NCBI GenBank assembly: GCA_037903355.1
Contig: JBAJFE010000038.1
Coordinates: 1,736,001-1,800,000, forward strand
Direction of reading: 5' to 3'
DNA length: 64,000 bases
Source: Trichuris trichiura
Taxonomy: Eukaryota > Nematoda > Enoplea > Trichinellida > Trichuridae
Shown here: positions 32,950 through 64,000 of the stretch, piece after piece
How the letters are laid out: each line of letters begins with the position of its first letter
Numbering within the stretch: position 1 is the stretch's first letter
Program-made: the position numbers and the translations under genes
Notes under the pieces: generated by a model
The model's database searches: none
What the model saw: the letters and a program-made list of their open reading frames with translations, nothing else
Told to the model about the DNA's origin: nothing

Positions 32950-33181
32950 AAAACATGATGCTTTTGTACGGGAGCGTGTGTTTTCATATTGAAAAATATC
33001 TTTATTACGGATTCTCTCCCGTTGTGAAGTAAAACAAAAAGATTTTTCTTTTCCTCCGGAGCTTTCGGGTCTTTCGCGACCCGTCTTCAGCGGTGAGATT
33101 ATGTGTGCTTCAGCGGTAAGAAAAGAAAAATCTTTTTGTTTTACTTCACAACGGGAGAGAATCCGTAATAAAGATATTTTT
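32950..33181 (-). mobile_element. Hairpin element, copy C
   Basis: Same core (CTCCGGAGCTTTCGGGTC and GACCCGTCTTCAGCGGT) but a third, A/T-rich stem (GTAAAACAAAAAG segment) that pairs with its own other arm. The tail is on the left (TTTTGTACGGGAGC), so the copy is inverted relative to A and B. It is flanked by a perfect 17-bp duplication, CAATAAATTTGTCATTG, at 32933-32949 and 33182-33198. One core half is missing on the right arm, making the pair asymmetric. Confidence 0.82.
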
Positions 33182-33198
33182 CAATAAATTTGTCATTG

Positions 33199-36100
33199 GT
33201 AAAAAACAAAACTTTAACCAGCTTAACGTTTGGATAGCTTTATTAACAAAACCGGACAGTGCCGGGAAGTACGCAAACAGTCGAAACATTTCTTCTCCTG
33301 TGCGCTGCAAGGAGCCAACACAGTTGAGCAGAGCCTTATCAGTTCGGTGTCGCTGAATGTCCAGCGAGCATCTGAATTACGGTGAATCGTCATTGACGAG
33401 TTGGAGTGTTTCCCTGTCGTCAGTGGACTGTCGTAGGAGAAGGCATTCTTCGATTTTGCGGTGGTGGTAATCAATAGCGTGTGGAAGAGGTTGCGATGGT
33501 CCGCTACAAAACAGCCAATAGCTAAATTCAAGAGACTTGGAAAAAAAACATTCTTATCAGAAGAATCCGTTTAAAATATTCTGGCGCAGTAAGGCCTTAA
33601 GAATCCGAAGTGTGCCTGCACAGTAGCAAGGATAGAGAGAATTTTGACGACCTAGGTTTTCGGTTGTTCTTTATCGACTGCCATAATTTTTGAGTATTTT
33701 GTGGCCTATTCCTTAAAATCAACTCCTGTACAGCAGTTGGTTGTTACTCAAACAGTAAGATCACAACAACAAGTAGAACTTACTTTTTAAACATTTGTTA
33801 TGAATACTTTCTAGGAAGTGTTCTCCCTTTTCTTAGCTGCTACATCACGGTACTTTCCTGTATTTACAAGTTTTCTAACGCTTCTGGGACCACTTGGCTT
33901 TGATTAGGTTGAATAAGTATTGAGGTATGAATATTGCTGTACAAGCATGTAGTATGTATTCTCAGTTTGATACACAGCATTTTCATTTAATAAAAAACAG
34001 AGACTGCTTCAGTTAAATACATTTACTGTCTCCTATTAAGTAGGGCGTTTTGAGATCTAAGTTTGGATTTCGCTTATTCACTGTAACGTTAGAAACCTTA
34101 GCTATATTTGCTTCATGATGAAAGCAGACCTAGGAGAAAAAAATGTACCGTCACTTTTCACTTCAGGTTGCATGAATATTGCTCGTCATATCATGCTTAT
34201 TTGAAAAGACACGCAAAGAATAGTGAGGAAGGAGGATACTCTGATGGGAATTATCGTATTGCCAGCATTGCCTAATCGAGTTAACAGTGTCAAGTATTGT
34301 GATTGAACCATTCCATGGTGTCAGTTTGATCATTGCTGCCTCTAGACGTTCCATTTTTTTTCAATGCGATTCAGTGTAAATAATTTCATCCCACTGACAT
34401 TTGATTCATGACACATCGTTTGTGTGGCAGTGGCAAAATCAACTGCGCCTTTACGTTCCATTCATTGGCATGGCGTGATAGCTTTTGATGGGCTAAAACT
34501 GCTACGATAAAGAGAGCAGAATTTATGAGTAAAAGGAGGCAACATTCTTTCCTGCTAAATTTTCCCTGGCTAGGTGAACGCTCCAATTTTAAAACTTGAA
34601 ATCAATTGCCAAAGTTAGCCAAGTTGGTTGGATGTCTAGCCAAACTAAATCCTCGCATCATGCGAAGGCAAATGAAGTAATGAGTAGGCGAATTGGAAAA
34701 TTATTTATCAAAGTCATGTTTAGAGAGAAACAATGAAGAATAATACCAAAACATTTAAAATACTTTCAATCGCGTTTCATTTGCGCTGTAAAGTTTTCTG
34801 TGTAAGCGTGATAGACATTTAGCTTTTTTTCACTCAGCCAGTCTGTTGTTGTTTCTAACAAGAAGAAGCTATCTTTGGTCTGTGGAAGTTTTTATGAATG
34901 GTAGCATACATTGCTTTAATGGGTTTCCTATATCAGTGCTGACGCTGAATATTAGCAAATGGTAAAATACCTTTCTCACTGATTGTACGCTCAAAATTGT
35001 TTCAATTACTGCTGTTACACAGAGAGGAAACGTCTTCTCTTCTTCGCTCCTTTAAGCTGACTGAGAATTCCCTGAGTAAGCTTCATAATGCATTTTTATC
35101 TTCTAAAGTTCATTATCCGTTCAATGCCATCGTACCGAACGCGTAGCCATTAAGTCGCGCGCACTGACTATTTTCTCCATCTCGCTTAATCTAAAATGCC
35201 ATTTTATTATTTTTTTAAGAGCAAATCTGTCTTCCGTCAGTTCATTTGGTTTGACTCAAACGTCTCAACTACTACGTGGGGATCCTGAAATAAATAAGTA
35301 CTCCGGACACTTACTGTTCACCAACGTTACCGAGTTACACATAAAAAATTAATTTAATCATTAATTTGTGTATTGCGCGCGCATTCTCCCAGTGTTACTT
35401 CTCTTTAGCGATACTCAAGAACTAAATCCTGCTCATTTCACTCTTGAGTTCTTGTAGATTCTGAGCAACCGATAACGATGAAATGGAACGAAAAAATGAG
35501 TATGGCACTAGTCGACTTGTTGTTATTATGAATACCTTTGTGCCCTAACGTTTGTTCGTAAAGCTCTTGTACAGCTTTTCCCGTTTCTTGTATTGGTACT
35601 TATAATTAGGCGGAAGCTCATTTAGGAGCTCCTAAACCGCACTGATGATGGAACTAGAGCATTCTGTAAGCTCTGAAATAACTAAACAAATTGCGTTTTG
35701 TGCTTTTGCTTAATAATCTCTCATCAACCTATTAGTAGGGCAGTTGTTTCGTCTAATTAAAACGCCAGTACAAAAAATGGAAAAGTTGTTCAAAACCTTT
35801 ACGGCTGAAAAACCACCCCGCCACGAAGCATTCTGTTCTAAGTAATGTTTGTTAGTGGATATATACGAAAGATGAGTGCTATCAATTCGCAGATCTTGTT
35901 TTGGCGTCTGCTGCTTCCGCTTGCTTAGTTCTTCATTTGATTTAGTGCGTTTTCATATTTATCATGCTGCTGTGTTTAAACAGGCAAAGTGAATAGCGAA
36001 TTACTGCCCAGTTGCTCGCTATTATGTAAAAGTGTCATTTGCAGAATAAACTGCCGTAGGTGACCTTGTAGCTGCGATAACGTCATTTTTTTCAATTAGT

Positions 36101-36923
36101 TTTTCTGTCATAATTGTATGCAGGAAGATAACAACCATGACTGACGATTAGTTATGGCCCGAAGAAGCGCGATGCTGATGTTATCGCAGCTGCATCGCAC
36201 ACGAAAGTCATTGACGACGTCTTACTGCCGCTGACTTCATACATATTGGCTGAAATTCAAACTGGCTACTTAAATATGCTCTAAATCGGTTTGCAAGTAC
36301 ATTCCAGCTGATAATTTATGCATTCACCTAATTAGTACGGTTATGCATAGCCTGTTGCCCCATAGATGCATGAGGTTCATAATGTGGAAGGATAACGGAA
36401 ATGAAATTGTTTAGATTGCTTACGCTGTCTAATTGTAAAACAACGTTGGCCAGCAGCAGACTGCAAATAAACGTAAAAGCTGCCATAGCTACTGCTTCGA
36501 GATTTTAAGTGTGGAATCATCTTGAAGAGTGATGAGAGTAATTCATTTGATCTTATGGTTCTTTAGTGAAGTTCAAAATAGTGGCTTCCAGTCCAGTCCA
36601 AGAGGTATTAGCTAGCCCGTAGCCTCAGTCGGACGAAGTCCGTTTGCCCCTGAGCGTTGACGCATTTGGTCTGCTTAACGATTCACAGCTGTAAATAAAG
36701 GATAAGTGGTGGCTATTGATTGAAAGCAGTGCGCAAGTTAGCCGTAGAAGGAAAGCTGCTATTGGTTGCTGTTTCCAACGTCGTCAAGCATCGCTGATCG
36801 ACTAGCTTGCTGATGCAGAATGGAGCCACTCGGGTAGAATACGGCATTGAAAACTGGCTGACGGTGTCTCTTACAAGTTTGGAAAAGACTGTTCTTTCAA
36901 TTAGCTTACCAGTTAGATAAGCC
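33199..36923. other. Intergenic, upstream of the active-zone gene
   Basis: AT-rich, no gene recognised. A minus frame at 33531-33223 is the longest ORF but matches nothing I know. The promoter of the gene starting at 36924 should lie in the right part. Confidence 0.45.
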
Positions 36924-61800
<24,877 letters not shown>

Positions 61801-62536
61801 CTGAACGGCGCGTTTTACTCTTTAGCAATGTTAAGCTTGGCTCTTCCATTCGGTTGTTTTCGTGGTTGCCATGCGATAGTCAAGTGCGCGTCTGTCATGA
61901 CTACGCATATTTTGGCTAAATCGTTCATGCCCTTAAAATTGAACGCAATTGCTTACCTATTTTCTAAAGTAGAATGTGTGAAATATCGACTGCAGCTGAA
62001 GACCAAAGCATATACAGAATTGCTGAATAAAATTTATCTTGCCATTATTTGCCCATGCTTCTTCTAGATTCTTTTTCCCATTGAAGAAGCACAGAATTAA
62101 CTTGCATAAGGCAAGCGATTTCACACGGTACATCAGAACTTTCCAGAAGTTTCGTTTTGCTTCATGAGTTAAGGAGATGCCCCTAGCTTTGTATCGATTT
62201 ATGATGCTGTGGCAGGAAGCGAAGGTAGACGCAGCAGCGGTTGCCTGCAGACGCACTCATTAAGGAATGTGAACTTACTAACATTAAGAAAATTCTTCTT
62301 CTGCGAAAGTAGCTATTACGGCGCGGTGAGATGGAATGATGCTCAGGTAAGTGCAAGTACATTAAGCGGGAATAGTAGGCGACCAGGATAGTTTTCGCAT
62401 TAGCGCTCATTTCGTTCGCACTAAGCAGATCCTGTGTATAAAGAAAGCTCGTCCCCTTATAGCAACTTCCTACTGTTCCTCACAGTTGCTGTGCGCTACC
62501 TAAAGGACTAACCCAAAAGTGGGAAAAATGATTTGG
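61801..62536. other. 3' flank of the active-zone gene
   Basis: No assured exon. Two stretches look exon-like but could not be joined in phase: about 61837-61916 (NVKLGSSIRLFSWLPCDSQ) and about 62317-62346, ending in a strong donor GTAAGT. They may mark alternative 3' exons. Confidence 0.35.
62026..62031 (+). terminator. Candidate poly(A) signal of the active-zone gene
   Basis: AATAAA 226 bp after the proposed stop codon. It fits the gene ending here, though further 3' exons would make it intronic. Confidence 0.35.
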
Positions 62537-63007
62537 GTCTTGACAACCCTTTTCCCCCCACTAGTTTTCGGGGCAACTTCAAAAGAGGGCAAGTGGGGAT
62601 TAAGCGATATTGTGCACAATGCCCGTGCATGCGTGTAACCATTCCACTTGAGCGTCATAGTGTAGGTCTGCCGGCCATCCTGTCCTGCCCTAGCCTAAAC
62701 ATAAGGTGTTCGTCACTGAGCATTGGAAACGAGGGTCAGCAGCGAAATTCCAGGCCAAGGGGTCTCAAGTAACGCAGAATGAGTTGTGCGCCGTTTGCCA
62801 AGATGCGACGCGGATCAGTCCGTTGACCTTCAATGCTCTTTCATTGACCATTGTGCTCCCTGTGCCAAACACTCGGCATGTGTTCAGTTACCCGCAGTAA
62901 AACGTCCCTCCCGTTGTTCCGCTAATCACACTTCATTACGCATTAGCGTCGCGTATTACCCATTGATATTACCGCCACTACTCCTGGGGGGAAAGGGTTG
63001 TCAAGAC
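62537..63007. mobile_element. Inverted-repeat element of unknown family
   Basis: GTCTTGACAACCCTTTTCCC on the left and its near-perfect complement (GGGAAAGGGTTGTCAAGAC) on the right bound 471 bp without a convincing ORF. Exact ends and target duplication could not be fixed. Confidence 0.55.
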
Positions 63008-63299
63008 CTGAGTTCTGTTGCAAGACATGAGAGGCTGGGCTCAATGGTCCTGCAAGAATTAGAGTCGGGGAAATTCAGGCCGCAATTCAGAATTCATAGA
63101 TTTATGAAGACTTCCCAGAAAATGATGACACGACTGTTCGAATAAACGTAGCTATTTCAACGTTTTTCCAGCCTTACATTCATCGTTCTTGTTCTAGCCA
63201 TTTCGATACCTTTCTTACTTTACATTTACGCTTCTTATGGGTTTTTGCACATAAATAATTGAACAAGTGTAGAGTGTGGTGCCTGAAGTCATAATACAC

Positions 63300-63375
63300 C
63301 ACCCCGGAAAATAAGTCCTATCATGATTTTGAAGAAAAATAAATATAAGACTAGGTCTTATTATGGGGGAAACAG
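63300..63375. mobile_element. Short palindromic MITE
   Basis: CCCCGGAAAATAAGTCCTAT and GACTAGGTCTTATTATGGGG are imperfect inverted ends of a sub-100-bp element of a type common in animal genomes (CCCCGGAAAATAAG ends). It abuts the Merlin-family repeat that follows. Confidence 0.5.
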
Positions 63376-63379
63376 GGTA

Positions 63380-64000
63380 TTTTTGTGTTCAACGAAAATG
63401 GAGCCTGCGCTGAATCTACCCGCAAACATACAGCAGCAAGGAAACGCAGGTTTGCCTTACTGAAAGTAAATAAATTGTCTGCTGACATACAGTAAACTAG
63501 ACACGTTAACAAGGAGCTGCAGGTTTTTTTACTGTAACTTAAAAACGTTCCGGCTCATACTGTGAAAAGAAAAATTAACATGTCTTTTTCGTTGAGTAGC
63601 CACTGTTTCCTTTATGTAAACGTTTCTGGTAATGCTAGGAGCATTAACAAGGCTTGTACACCATAATTAGCTGTATCTAAGGCTTTTATTCTGCTACTTG
63701 AACCACTTTTTCCCTTAACCTAACCCGTCTTGCTTTTCTACGCTCATGGAAACCTGAGCCTACGGATCAGATAAACGCTGCACGAACAGAATAGAATTAA
63801 GGTTCGATAGCCGTTGAAAGACTTGTACAGCGAAAATCAGAGTTATCATGAGACGTACGTTTCCTTCAGGTCATCTGTTGAAAGCGTTAACTTGCACGCA
63901 CATTCGGGAGATGCTCTCCGCAGTTTTGTGTAGTTCTTTGTGAAAAATGGAAATATTGCGCAATTAGCGCTGAAAGCGACCAGCTATCGTGTTCAGATGA
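63380..64000 (+). repeat. Third copy of the Merlin-family repeat, running off the window
   Basis: Similar in order and orientation to the left arm and centre of the 56.8-59.5 kb foldback: CCGCAAACATACAG, GTAGCCACTGTTTCCTTTA, GGTAATGCTAGGAGCATT, GATCAGATAAACGCTGCACG and, from 63845, the sequence found at about 58150-58300 in the foldback centre. The Merlin transposase segment is skipped, so this copy is internally deleted. Confidence 0.7.

Noticed and set aside
33223..33531. 102-codon minus ORF
   Set aside because: No family resemblance, no neighbouring exons, begins from a non-ATG codon in part; not enough to call a gene.
61837..61919. Exon-like NVKLGSSIRLFSWLPCDSQ as the end of C2
   Set aside because: Its acceptor is out of phase with exon 27; the exon at 61745 (ending KVSWYQL...) fits phase and the C2 family.

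Overview
The window is nuclear DNA from an animal, most likely a nematode. Genes are split by many short introns (about 45-70 bp) with GT-AG borders, coding density is low, and a TMC channel gene and a Piccolo/Fife (clarinet)-type active-zone gene both look strongly nematode. The compact introns and gene content suggest a clade I worm (Trichuris-like), but that is inference.

Left part (1-8.2 kb): hAT and Tigger/pogo remnants, an intronless divergent purine nucleoside phosphorylase (minus strand), a short hAT element carrying a nested pogo-type MITE with both target duplications readable, then an SPT2 histone chaperone gene and a KICS2 (KICSTOR/mTORC1) gene, both on the plus strand. KICS2 could be rebuilt exon by exon (8 exons, 430 aa).

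8.2-24.4 kb: a TMC mechanotransduction-channel gene on the minus strand (18 phase-consistent exons, 1,358 aa), with a possible remote 5' exon near 20.4 kb. The rest is non-coding with hairpin repeats. 24.5-30 kb is a housekeeping block: cytosolic HSP90 (minus, 7 exons, ending MEEVD) diverges from a VPS36-like ESCRT-II gene across an intergenic region that carries a perfect five-unit heat-shock element. VPS36 converges on a SIRT4-type sirtuin. 30-36.9 kb shows no recognisable gene.

36.9-61.8 kb: one 25-kb plus-strand gene, rebuilt as 28 phase-consistent exons (2,530 aa). It has a long acidic N-terminal half, a RIM/Piccolo-type double zinc finger, a Piccolo/Fife-type PDZ domain and a C-terminal C2 domain without its calcium aspartates. 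It is the ortholog or relative of Piccolo/Fife/clarinet, a presynaptic active-zone scaffold. Its introns are a landing ground for transposons: hAT, mariner, an inverted Merlin foldback, and hairpin elements.

The least explained signal is a family of about eight 135-255 bp hairpin elements spread over the window. Each has a near-perfect inverted repeat with a shared core, stem segments that differ between copies yet stay self-complementary within each copy, a one-sided conserved tail, and target duplications of variable length (about 8-17 bp). One copy lacks the tail-distal arm. This looks like retroposition of a structured RNA rather than a normal TIR transposon.
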